Source of the DNA: Immersiella caudata
Lineage: Eukaryota; Ascomycota; Sordariomycetes; Sordariales; Lasiosphaeriaceae
NCBI GenBank assembly: GCA_030512335.1
Contig: JAULSU010000001.1
Location: 1,054,001 to 1,118,000, forward strand
Reading direction: 5' to 3'
Length of the DNA: 64,000 nucleotides
Position numbers and translations under genes: made by a program. The notes under the pieces are model-generated. The model saw only the letters and a program-made list of their open reading frames with translations. It was not told the origin of the DNA and made no database searches. Below are positions 51,067-61,900 of this stretch, piece by piece; position 1 is the first letter of the stretch, and each line of letters begins with the position of its first letter.

Positions 51067-53227
51067 TCACTCCCATTCCTCCTCGCCTGGTGCCAGCGTG
51101 ACACTAAACGTGGGCGCCATCATGCCCTGAACATGATCCAAGTACGCTCCTAACTCCGAATCGTCGTTGATTGGCAACGGTAACATCTCTCCGCCCTTTC
51201 CATCCTTGATAATCCCTTCAATTCCAACACATTCAGTTAGCTCAGAGAACCTCGCCACTGCGGCTTCACGCAGCTCGCCAATGGACCGCGACGTGATAGT
51301 GGAGATCCACATCGCCGGGGCGGCGATGGACGAAGACGGATGGAGACGGAAGTATACGCCTACGGTGGAGGATTGGACCGGCGCCGGGGCGGGAGCAGGT
51401 GCCGATGCCGGGGCTGGAGGAGGCTGGTGCGCCGGCATTCCGGTTTGCGAAACAGCCTGCTGACCATTCGTGGCAGCTTGGTAGGCTTGGATATACTCTT
51501 GAGTGAGAAACGGGTTGTGAGACTCGGAGGGTTGCCCGTCTTCTGACTCAGGGCTGAATGGATCGGGCCCGGGGTCGTAACCATCGTCACCGAAGGAATC
51601 CGCTTCGTCCCGAGGGAGAAGGCGAGCTTGAGTATGTGTCTGAACCGGTGCGGTGGAAGCTTGCTGCTGTGCGCGTTGGGAGCGAGTGTTTGTGGACACA
51701 GGTGTCGGTTTAGGAGCCGGTTTGGGTTTCGGCTTTGCCTTGATCCTAGGCTTCGGAGGCTTAGGAGGAGCTGCGGCCTCCGCAGCCTTCTTCTTTACGT
51801 CTTGGCAGTACCTCCTCAGTGCATCCTTGGCAAGAATGAATATTGCCTTCTGCACCCTCTTTCCGTCTTTGTCCGTCTCCAATGGTCCGGTGACTCGACC
51901 CGTCAGGTTGGTCCTCTCGAGCCAGATCCGCTTCAACTCTTCCCAGTGCTCCTCTCCGTCTTCACGCTTGGAGACAAACCGATCCGCCTCTAGCATCCGG
52001 TACAGCACCGCTCGTACCTCATTGCCTTCCTTCGGGTTCAGACCAAAGACCCTTTTCGCCTCGGAGATGCTCATGACGTTTCCGATGACGCGTATCCGCT
52101 TGGTAACATCGTTGCTGATGATCTCAACGGCCAGCCGCTTCCTGTCCATGTCGGCTGGATCCCACATCACAGCTCTCAGGTACATGCACTCGCGGATCAG
52201 CTGCTCCTTGAGAGCCTCCCACCGCTCAGGGCCACAAACAGTTTTCTTCGCAACCCCATTCTCCTCGCAAATTCGCTGGAACTTTGCCCGCATGTCCCTG
52301 TAGTCCGCAACGCTGATCTGCAGTATAGCCTTGGCCTCCTCCAACGTGGTCTCCGAAGGAAATCGAGGCGGTGCGGGAGGGTCAGCCGGCAATCCAGCGA
52401 ACGGCTTCGTATGCCTCCGACGTTTTTTCGTCGCCCACAGCTCCGCATGCTCCATCTCGAGCATGCGTTTCCTCTCCGCCTTGCGCGCCTCTTTCATCGC
52501 GTGATACTCCCCATCAAACACCAGCCCTCCTACCACAGGCGACGCCGAAGCACCCTCCCCGTTTCCACGACCTACACCCCTTCCATCCTGTCTGTCCTCC
52601 TCTTCATCGCTCTCACTTTCACCTTGACTGTCACTATCCTCCTCACTTCCACTCTCTTCATCCTCATCACCCGCCTTCCCCCTATCCTCGAACCCCATCC
52701 CGGGCAACCTCAGCGTCATCCCAAACTTCTTCCTCAAATTAACCAACTCATTACTCTCAATATCAAACCCCTCGTCCTTCAACATCGCCAAAATGTCAGC
52801 ATGCTTATGATTCGCCTCCCATAGCTCCTTCACCCTCGCCACAAGATTCTCATCTTTCCACGTGCGCCGGTATTTCCGCGGGAAATCCCATTTTTGGAAT
52901 TGCGCTTGGAGGTGACGACGGCTGTGTGTGCATCAGTAGGTATTTTTTTCTTAAAGTTTATGTTTTGTGAGATGCCCTGACATAAAGTGGATGGAGTACG
53001 ACGTCCCAAACGCGAAACCCCTCCGGCTGGAAAGAACGCGGACTCGTGCTCGCGATGGGCTAACCTTTTGTGACGTACCTTGGCGTGAAATTGTGCTCGG
53101 TGGTCAGATACTCTTGTAGGACGGGAAGTGACCTTTTCTGCTCGACGTAGAGGCTGTATATGATATCTCGATAGGGTTCCCAATCGTAGACCTTTTTTGG
53201 CCGTCCGGGTGGGCGTCCCGTACCCAT
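51067..53227 (-). CDS. Clr5-domain protein with N-terminal AT-hook
   Basis: Exons 53227-53079 and 52921-51067 with a 157-nt intron give 667 residues. The first residues GRPPGRPKK form an AT-hook. Residues about 13-70 (YDWEPYRDIIYSLYVEQKRS ... FTPS|RRHLQAQFQKW) match the Clr5 domain, named after a fission yeast silencing factor and thought to bind DNA. The intron splits that domain, and the join restores its typical K-W ending. A second helical unit follows (VKELWEANHKHADILAMLKD). Then come acidic low-complexity sequence, a central helical region (residues about 200-390), a Pro/Lys-rich linker and a folded-looking C-terminus beginning VGVYFRLHPSSS. I infer a chromatin or transcription regulator. 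Confidence 0.75.
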
Positions 53228-53613
53228 TGCGTTGTGGTGCTGGGGGTCGTTTCGGTGGGAGAGAGGAGAACATTGGCGGGAATTGAGGGATGGATGTTGG
53301 GAGCCACCGGAGTGGGGCACTGTATTGAAGCCTTTCTCGCACCGTCTCAAGCACCGTATGTCGTCCCTTTTCACAACAGCAACATCAACTCAGTTCCTGC
53401 TTGACATTTGTCTATTATCCGTTCCTCTAGTTGAATACTGGGTATTGATAATCTCGCGATTGAACAAATCTTACAATTTACATCCTTTCCCCAACAGGCC
53501 AAACCAAGCAAAAGAACCAAAAAGCCTCCAGCTCATTACTTTCCTTTCCTCCCAGAGATCCCCCTTGAGTGGAATAATCTTGCCAATGCACAAAAATCTC
53601 TTCACTCCCTTCC
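53228..53613. other. Intergenic
   Basis: Promoter of the Clr5-type gene and 3' flank of the amidase gene. C-rich on the plus strand near 53620. Nothing else is seen. Confidence 0.5.
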
Positions 53614-55434
53614 TTACTCCCTCTCCTCAACCTCAACCTTCCCTCCCCTCCCCACCCCCCTCGCCACCCCCAACACATCAACCCACTCCTCCGGCCTCTT
53701 CCTCCCCCCATAAACTCCATTCAAATACCCCTCCACCCCCCTCGCAAACCCAAGCAACTGCTCTTCCGCCCCCCACTCACCTAGTGCCATCAATCCCACC
53801 GGCAAAACCCCCTCTCTCCCCTCCGCAGGCTTCACATATCCCGCCGGACACGTCACCGCCGGACACCCGCTGAGGTTCGCATACCACGCGTACGCCATTT
53901 CCGCAACCGTCTTGTTAGCATCCTGCATCCCATGTGCTAAATCCCCGGCCTCAATCGGCCACCCCGCAGCGCGCGTGGTAGGGGTGAGGATCATCATGCC
54001 GGGGTATTGTTCCCAGAGGTAGGCAAGATGGGACATGATGACCTGGCGGAGCTGAGCGTACTTGTACATGTCAATGGCGGGGGCTTGGGCGCCGATGCCG
54101 ATTGCGATGCGGTTGGTGGCAGAGAGGAGGGACATGTGGTTGGAGCCGTGGGGGCAGCGGGAGCGGGCGTGATCGGCGGCTTCGAGCAGGCAGATGGCGG
54201 TGTGGGCGAGTTGGCCTTGGCGGAGGAAGGGGAGCTCGATGTCGATGGGTTCGTAGGAGCCGCCGGCGGGGGAGGTGAGATGAGCAAGGGCAGCGTCGAA
54301 GGTGGAGCGGACGTCGGGGTCGGCGTCGGCTAGCCAGGCCTGGCAGAGACCGATGCGTTTTGGGGCGGAGGGGGAAGGGGGAATAGAAGTGGCGAAGAGC
54401 GAGGTGTTTGGGTCGGAGGGGTTGGGTTGGGAGGCGATGCGGTAGGCGATGGTGAGGTCCTTGGCGGTGGCGGCTAGGGGGGCGATGACGCAGACGGAAG
54501 ATTTCTGTGTGCAGAGGCGGTTGTAGGTGACTTTGAGGCCGTAGACGCCGCAATGAGCCGGCGGGATGCGACAGCTGCCGCCGGCGTCGGTGCCGAGGCA
54601 GATGGGGACAGTTCCGGCGCTAAGGGCGGAGCCGGCTCCGGAGGAGGAACCACCAGTGTAGTAAGACTTGGCGTACCAGTTCTGGGGGGTTCCGGTGCAC
54701 GGGTTGCACCCGGTGGTGTCCATGCCGATCTCGTGCTGGTTCATCTTGCCCATCATGATGGCGCCGGCTTCGAGGAGCTTCAGGACAGGCCACTCGGTCG
54801 ACTTCGCTGGTTTCTGGAAGTAGTCGTGCTTCTGATCAAACGACATGCCCATGGTGGACACGAAACCTTCGATGTCGATATCATCTTTGACGCCGAAGGG
54901 AACACCGTCAAGGACGCTCAGGGGCTGTTTATTTTTCCATCGCTCGGTGGACGCCCGAGCAGCAGCCAAAACGGCCTCGACATCAGTCTGCAGCCAGGCC
55001 ACAGCGTACTTGGACGTCGGCGTGACATCGCGACGGATCAGCGGCAGCAGGGCCTGGACCACCCCCAACGGGGTCACCTCCCCACGGCTATACATGCCAT
55101 GATAATCCGCGGCCGAGTAAAACCGGCCCGCCAGCTCCAACGGCTCCGGCTCACTCAGCTCCGGGCCGATCTCTAGCATGGCCTGGGCATCAACCGATGT
55201 GGCCAGGGGAATGACATTTGGCTAGTCCACAAACTGTGTCAGCCAACGAGACCAAGCGCTAAACCTTTCTCTCTCTCTCTCGGCGTGCATCCCACAACGC
55301 GAGATATGAGAGTTACGCAAGAACCACGCACCGTGAACCTCCAAACCTCCTCATCCAGCCCCGGCGCGAACTTCGGCTGGTCGAGCTTGCCGTGCCGCCA
55401 GAAAAAGCTCTGAACCCATTGGCTGCGCGAGACT
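53614..55434 (-). CDS. amidase-signature hydrolase
   Basis: The main exon 55221-53614 encodes the amidase-signature fold. The catalytic Lys is in GVPFGVKDDIDI, and the Ser-cisSer-Ser triad appears in YYTGGSSSGAGSALS and GTDAGGSCRIP. Such enzymes hydrolyse amides or carbamates; the substrate cannot be told. The frame is open upstream of the internal Met at 55179 to 55221, where a TAG acceptor and GCTGACAC branch are seen. A phase-0 donor (ACG|GTGCGT at 55331) links it to an exon ending GLDEEVWRFT that starts at 55434 after TTGCAG. At least one more 5' exon is needed (frame around 55500-55570 reads FNQKDGASGAIEFLRVVP), but I could not fix its phase. The true start is therefore unresolved. Confidence 0.85.
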
Positions 55435-57437
55435 CTGCAACGTGGTAGAAGTAGTGTCAGTCAAATGCATCACCTCCCGTGCTAAGGTACCTTCATGCGA
55501 CAAGCGCGAAGGTACCACTCTCAAAAACTCAATTGCGCCCGATGCTCCATCCTTCTGATTGAACACAAACTCATCCGGGGGTCATCATCAAAGGTAAGAA
55601 AAAGAAAAACCTACATGGCAGAGACCAGCAAAAGCGGTAATCCTTTCAGTGACGGATTGCGGTCGACGTCATGCTTATACTGCAGCTGCTCGGCCGATGC
55701 TTGCTTGGCTCCAGGGTGGTTGGCGAACCGCTGCGTGGGGATCGCAGCCATCTCCAGCAAGGTACCTCGGAAATGCGATCGCGATGCTGTCCAATACAAA
55801 GCCTTTCTTCAAAAACCGTATCGTCGTCGTTGCGCAAACCTCTTGTTTGTATCGCAGACAGTAAGAACAAAAATGAAGTTGAAGTCAAGGTCAAGGCAAA
55901 CTTCACAAGCGACGCGACTTGAACCAAACGAGACTCCAGTCCGAACCACACCTCGGCAAAACCCAGGATACGGACCCCTTTTCTTTCAGCTCCCTACCCG
56001 TCCAAGTAGTGGAAATCACGAGCAGCCGCTTTTCTTTTTTCCCTAGCCTCCGCCCTCCTCCCAAACATCCATCCCATCCCACCACAACCATCCGTATCTC
56101 CAACACCCACCACCGCCTCACTCGTGTAACTCCCCGCATAGTACTGGACCCTTCTCATTCGCGACACCGCGGAGTCAACCTCGAGGTATGGGGTCTCGGT
56201 ACAGGAGGGTCAGCGTGATTGGTGTAATTCCGCTTCCGGGGGGGCGCGGCGGAGCAACTTGGATGCCGCACGGCGCAGTGGACGCGACCGATTTGACCGA
56301 CCGAGCACTGGACGCAGTGAAATAAAGTGCCAAGTGCCCGAGCGCGCGACCGCGCCATCCGACCCGAGCTGTTGGGATACCGTAGTATTATCTCCATTCA
56401 ATTCTCCACTGATGATTGCGACGACTATGAACCCGCTGCGGTGACGCCGGAGGCGAAGTCGGGGTCGCCTTCTGTTTCTCGCGACCAACTTGCGCGCGAC
56501 AGCCTGAACGCCCGTCTGGTCATGGAAGGATATCATAGCATAATTCTGTCACACAAACACATGCACCAGTTCCCAACACGCAAATCACCAACGGGACACT
56601 CCGAAACGCTGCGGAATTTTCCATGCCATTTCCAATTTGCTTTCCCCGCAAAGAAGCAAGTCGGGCGAGCTAAACTACCTTCGCGTTCTTGCCACCACCT
56701 GCCAGCCGTCAAGGTCCCACCCTCAAAGCCAGAACCTCTCAATGCACCAATCATGCAAACCTAGCTTCCTTTCCAACACGCCGCCGAGCTCATCCAAGTC
56801 TGCCATCCCATTCTCAAAGATGAGTGGGAAGGTAAGACAAGATGCTCCAAAGTGGCAAGCAAGCAAGCAACCATCTCGACAAACGCCAATGCTTTCTTTC
56901 CAATCGATACGACCGTAAAATCATCAGCTTTCCCTGAATTTCCCAAACCTAAAAAAAAACGAAAGAGGAGAAACCCAATACCGCAGAAGACCCAAGCCAT
57001 TCCCTTGCCTTTCCGTTCTCGTCCGAGAAACGGAGATAATCCATTGAACGCCTGAAAGCTCAACGCACAACCCAAAAAAGGCATACCCGTGGCTCCCAAA
57101 AAAAAACGGTGCAATTTCCACCCAGCCGATCAATCGATCGATCACGGTCTTCCCCTCGCTAATAAGAAAGAGGCCCCAAATATGCAGTCATAACGTCGTG
57201 GTTCTGGTATCATGTTTCCCTGTGTTGCCGGTGCCCATCTCGCCCATCCTATTCCCGTCCCTTGACCGTGTCCTGGTTGAGCGCGCCCGGCTGGCATATC
57301 GTGCTGCTGCTGTCTGAGAATGAACCCTTGAGTCTAGTTGTTTTTTCCGATGATAGAGTGATGATGAAATGTCCAGGGTGTATGATCGGGGTGTGGCGAT
57401 TTTGATTCCGAACGCAGGGTCGATTGCTGAGTCCGGG
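55435..57437. other. Mostly intergenic; may include the amidase 5' exon
   Basis: Apart from a probable first amidase exon near 55500-55600 (minus), I see no gene. A-rich and C-rich runs at 56940-57120 and a GCAAGCAAGCAAGC run near 56858 are simple sequence. Short frames on both strands lack family features. Confidence 0.5.
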
Positions 57438-58940
57438 TTACTTTCCACCGCCCATGCGCAGAAACTTAGTCCGCAACCAGAGGATGAAACCCTGCCAGTA
57501 ACTCTGCGTCCGCCGCTTCGCAGTGCTCCCGCGTCGTGGCCGAGCCTGCTCGAACCGCACGTCGCCCACGCCCGGTGGCGGTGCGGGGCCGAACGAAGGC
57601 GGCGACGTCGCTCCGGGGGGTACGCTCTCGTACTGTCGACTGGCAAATGTCATGGGCGGTTTCTCACCCGTGACCATCTCATCTTGCAACGCGTCCCGTG
57701 ATGCGTTGCCCCCGCCCCAGAAACCCTTTCCGAGGCTCAGGCCGCCGCTGGTGGTCGTGGCAGGTGCCGAGGCAGCCGAGATGCTTGTAGGTGTGCTTTT
57801 GCGTGATACCGCAGGTCGTTGTGAGGATGCCGATATCGTCGGTAGTGCTGTCGGCCGCTCCTCGCTGCTGCTGGCTTTTCGGGCCGATTCCTTCTCCACT
57901 CGGCTGGCCTGCTTGTTGTCCCGACGCTCGCGCTTCCTGATCATCTCGCGGTCGTACTTCTCTTCCTTGGCGCGCTCACGCTCCTCGAACCTTCGCCGGG
58001 CTGCCCGAATGTTCTCGGCTCGTGCGGCCGTGTCCAATTCGGAACGGCTGCGCAGGCGAGGGAAGCCCGCGGCCTCGAGGGAGCTGCGCAGCGGCGACAT
58101 GGGCGCCACCGAGGCCGAGGATGAGGGTGATGCTAGCGCAGGAGCGACCGGGGTGCTGGGCGAGTCCAGACCCCCGAGCGTGAGGTTGAGATGCAGATCT
58201 GATTGGCTTGCCGTCGTTGTGAGGCTCCCAAGTGCGAGGCGCGAGGCAGGCGCGGGCGTGGAACGTCCGGTAGCAACTCGGAGGGGACCAACTGGGGAAG
58301 TAATGTCGGTGAAGGACGCCGTCCGCTGGCTGGCAAGCGACGGACGACGCAGGTTTGATTGTGAATGTGTCGGCGGCGGGTGATGACTGTGAAGTGGTGG
58401 TTGTTGCGAGAGTGCCTGAGTCAGCTCGTCGTCGTCGTTCTCGGTAATGGTCGGCGAATAGTCCCTTGCGTTGTCGAACGAGGCGAGAGAATTGGCGTAC
58501 GAGAGCGGCGGCGTCGAGGTTCGTGGAGTCTGCTGAAACGGATGCACGAAGGCACCTCTTGATGTGCTTCCCGTGGAAGCTTGTGATGCCGAGCGGGTGT
58601 GCTGGAACTTTCCTCTGGAGTTACCTCCTACCGCACCTGCCCCAGCACTCGCGATGGCTCCCGTCCCCGCGGCATGGCCGTGGCTGTCGAAGCCGCCTGC
58701 CGCAAAGGCAAAAGTCACATCTTTGGTCGAGCTGGAGCGCGATCCGTAGTGTCCGCCCCACGCGTGGTGGCTCTGTTCCATCTGCTCAATCGCCTGTTCC
58801 TCCCACCCGCGGTCTAGGTCCAGCGAGTTCTTCTCCGAGTGCGACAGCTTCTTCAAAATCGGCTTGACCGCCTGCATCTTGGCCCGGGGTTTCGTGATCT
58901 TGTTGGATGACCCGCCCGAGTGCCCGCCAAAGGACGCCAT
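57438..58940 (-). CDS. fungal-conserved basic low-complexity protein, unknown
   Basis: A 500-residue single-exon frame runs from the ATG at 58940 (MASFGGHSGG). An upstream in-frame ATG at 59099 gives a Pro/Arg-rich extension that looks untranslated. An N-terminal island (KPILKKLSHSEKNSLDLDRG, residues about 24-43, then WEEQ) and a helical, highly charged block (ENIRAARRRFEERERAKEEK, near residue 320) are the parts most likely conserved. The rest is Ser/Thr/Pro/Gly-rich and disordered. The C-terminus (YWQGFILWLRTKFLRMGGGK) is an amphipathic basic-aromatic helix that could bind membrane. Function unknown. Confidence 0.7.
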   Translation of the reverse strand: MASFGGHSGGSSNKITKPRAKMQAVKPILKKLSHSEKNSLDLDRGWEEQAIEQMEQSHHAWGGHYGSRSSSTKDVTFAFAAGGFDSHGHAAGTGAIASAGAGAVGGNSRGKFQHTRSASQASTGSTSRGAFVHPFQQTPRTSTPPLSYANSLASFDNARDYSPTITENDDDELTQALSQQPPLHSHHPPPTHSQSNLRRPSLASQRTASFTDITSPVGPLRVATGRSTPAPASRLALGSLTTTASQSDLHLNLTLGGLDSPSTPVAPALASPSSSASVAPMSPLRSSLEAAGFPRLRSRSELDTAARAENIRAARRRFEERERAKEEKYDREMIRKRERRDNKQASRVEKESARKASSSEERPTALPTISASSQRPAVSRKSTPTSISAASAPATTTSGGLSLGKGFWGGGNASRDALQDEMVTGEKPPMTFASRQYESVPPGATSPPSFGPAPPPGVGDVRFEQARPRRGSTAKRRTQSYWQGFILWLRTKFLRMGGGK

Positions 58941-61900
58941 CGCTCGCAGACGGCGGGGACGGTGAGCAGAGAGGGCGGGAGCGGGAGCGAAGGTGAGGGG
59001 CGAGGTCGAGGTCGTCGGCTGGGACGGAAGTGGACGGCGGAGCGGGGAACCTGGCTGTCGCCGTATCACGCACGACGAGCGGGGAGACGAGACCGCCAAT
59101 TCGGATGCATCTGACCCCAGCGCCGCTCACCGCGAAATGGCCGAGATCAGTGGTTTATGCTGTCGCCGGCGATGCAAAGCAGCAAAGCAGACAATGGCCA
59201 GGCAGAGTTTCCGGACGGATGCCTGGGGATGCGACGGGAGGCGATGCAATGAGGATGACGAATTCTGCAGCCGTGTATTCGCCCAGCAACCATTGGAGCG
59301 CACTTTGTTTTGCACCAAGCAACAGCGCCGCTTTCGCTCACCACGACTGATTCAGCCTCATTCCTGGGGGCGTCCTGGCGAACTGGCGCTGGCCCGCACA
59401 CCGAAAGCATGTGCTAGATGTGGGGAGAAAGAGGGGCGGCCAGGGATTCGTCCGGGGGTCTTTTCCCACAACAAATCTGAAGGGTCGGTCTGCACCACGG
59501 CGGCCAGGGTCGAAATGATTGGGGGACGATCAGAGTTAAAATGGCTCAGGCCTTCGGTTTTGCCCTCGACGACCACAACAACAGGTCGCGCATCAGTCAT
59601 CGACAAGCGGCCACAACACGCCAGTGCTGGCAGTAATCAAGCTCCGACACGAAGGACCAAACGTAAATATCAATAAGGCGCCGCAAGGGCCTTAGTGAGG
59701 GAAAAAATGGCTCGCTCGGAAGCTGGGCGGCCGGCCCAGCCGATTGAGTTTTCTCCCAAAACTTGGTGGATTCCAGGATGCCCATTGCCTTCCACACCCG
59801 CTAAGTCGTGGCGCTGCATTCCGCAGGAGCTGGATTCCGTCCGAGATAATGCAAGATAGGTCACCAGTGCCATAGTCATGACACTCACGACGTAGCAGCA
59901 CGGCGCACGGCACGCACAACAGAACGCCTTCCCGAAAAGCTCCCTCACGAAGCGGGGCCCAAAAGGGCAACCGCCCAGAGCTTCCTGTCCCGAGACGCGG
60001 CGATGCTCTTTATCTGAGGCTCCTTCGCACTATATGCCTCTTGATAAAGGCAGTCCGCCAGTCTGGAACATCTCACACACCTTTCCGCCCGGAGAGCTGG
60101 CAGCCGGCCAACCGAGCCCCCGCCGCTGGCTCACCTAGCCAGCCAAGTCACCTGAGCCGGGCTGAGCAGTCTCTGCCGTCGCTTCTGTTTCGATGCACTT
60201 GTCTCACAAGCTCCTCAAATCGTCCGCCGTGTCGCCAATTGTCGCTCTGCATTTTCTGCATATTCATGTGCAATAAATGTTCTGCCTCACCAGCACCGTC
60301 AGCTCCGGCAGGCAGAGAGAAAACGGCATGTTGCATGAAGCCAGCAGCAGACGTCAACGAATGACTCCCAATAAGAGCCGTCATCCAAAGCCAAGAAAGA
60401 GGAAGGTCGCTCTCTGCCTCCTCTGCCTGGCTGTCAGAGACGCAGGGTAGGTTTTAGCTCGATTCATTGACCTGCCTCGAACGGCGCCCCCCGTGACGAC
60501 CCCTCTCTGCCAGGCCTGCAGCTATCTTTTATTCTCCTCTCCTGCAGAGACGTCCCACGCGGCAGCAACCTATCAAGAACCCACGCTCAAATCTCTCACA
60601 TTTTCCTTTGCCTGCCCCCGCGAGCAAGATGAGCGAAAATGATCAAATCTGATCTCAACAGTCCGTAGAACGAATGAGAAATCCAAGTCCAATCATGAGA
60701 TTGTATCCCCCAGTCTCAGAGGAGGGGGCCGCCGTCCCCATTTATCTCTGCGTCTGTCTGCCCGCCTCCGATGAAAAGAGGGGGCAACGCACTTCCCATC
60801 ACACACACATCGAACCTCACTCACACTCCCCCCCTTAATATCGCCCCCTGGTTGGTCAGCCCTCGAAGCGCCTCCGTCACCAAAATACCAACCTACTCAA
60901 ACAGGACACAGATTTAAGCATAAGCTGGCTTATGTACTGTAACTACCTACTACTCCAGTCGACTAGTCTATCCCCCTTATCCACTCTCTCAACAAAATCT
61001 CTTGTCCAGTCTTACTCTTACCCACATATCTCAACTTCAAATCCACACACCCCCCTGAGCACAAACAAAACATGGCCTGGAAGTCAATGATACTTCTGAA
61101 TATACATCGTCTCAGTACCAATTAATTCATCTAGACATGGATCTAACTCATCACCAACATTCCCTCAGCGGCCGGACCCACTACTGCCGCTCAAATCGAC
61201 ACGTCATGTCAACATCTCGAGATCTAGGCTTATTCCCCGCCCAGCTGGTCTGACCATCCCACTATCATCCCACTCAATCACTCTCGTACTCGGCATCTCC
61301 ATACCGAAAGATGTCACGGACCCGACTGCCGGCACAACCCGAAAAGCTCCATTCTAGCGCCCCCCCCCCCCCACGCCTTTGATCAGAGCTCAACGACACT
61401 CAAGTTTAACATCGACCGACAGTTGAGTTGCATCCAGAGTTGAATCACGACGGCAAGTCGCAACTCGCACCTCGCATCCACACGGAGAACTTGAAACAAA
61501 TCCAACGCAAAGGAAGCGCAAGAAGGCAGGTATCCCCCATCTTCTATCCCAAACTAATGAACCCCCACTCTCATGTCTGTAAGCCATACAAACAGGCAGT
61601 CTAAACACGGCTGCTGTGTCTTACGCCGGCCGAAAAAAGGGGATAGACAGTAAGAAAAGGGGCTCAAGTAAAGAAAGCGCGTCACCGAATCAAATTGCTC
61701 GAAAATCTCATCCCAATCCTTCTCATTAGGATCATAGTTTTGGCAAAGGGAATATTACAAATATCCCGAAGCACTTCGACGTTGTCAAGTATTCATCTTC
61801 TATTTTCTTCTTTCATTTTTCAAAGCTACCAATACAATACTCGGCTCTCGGGACAATGATTGGGAGATCTCGATCTGCTTCAAACCCTCAATCTCGTCGC

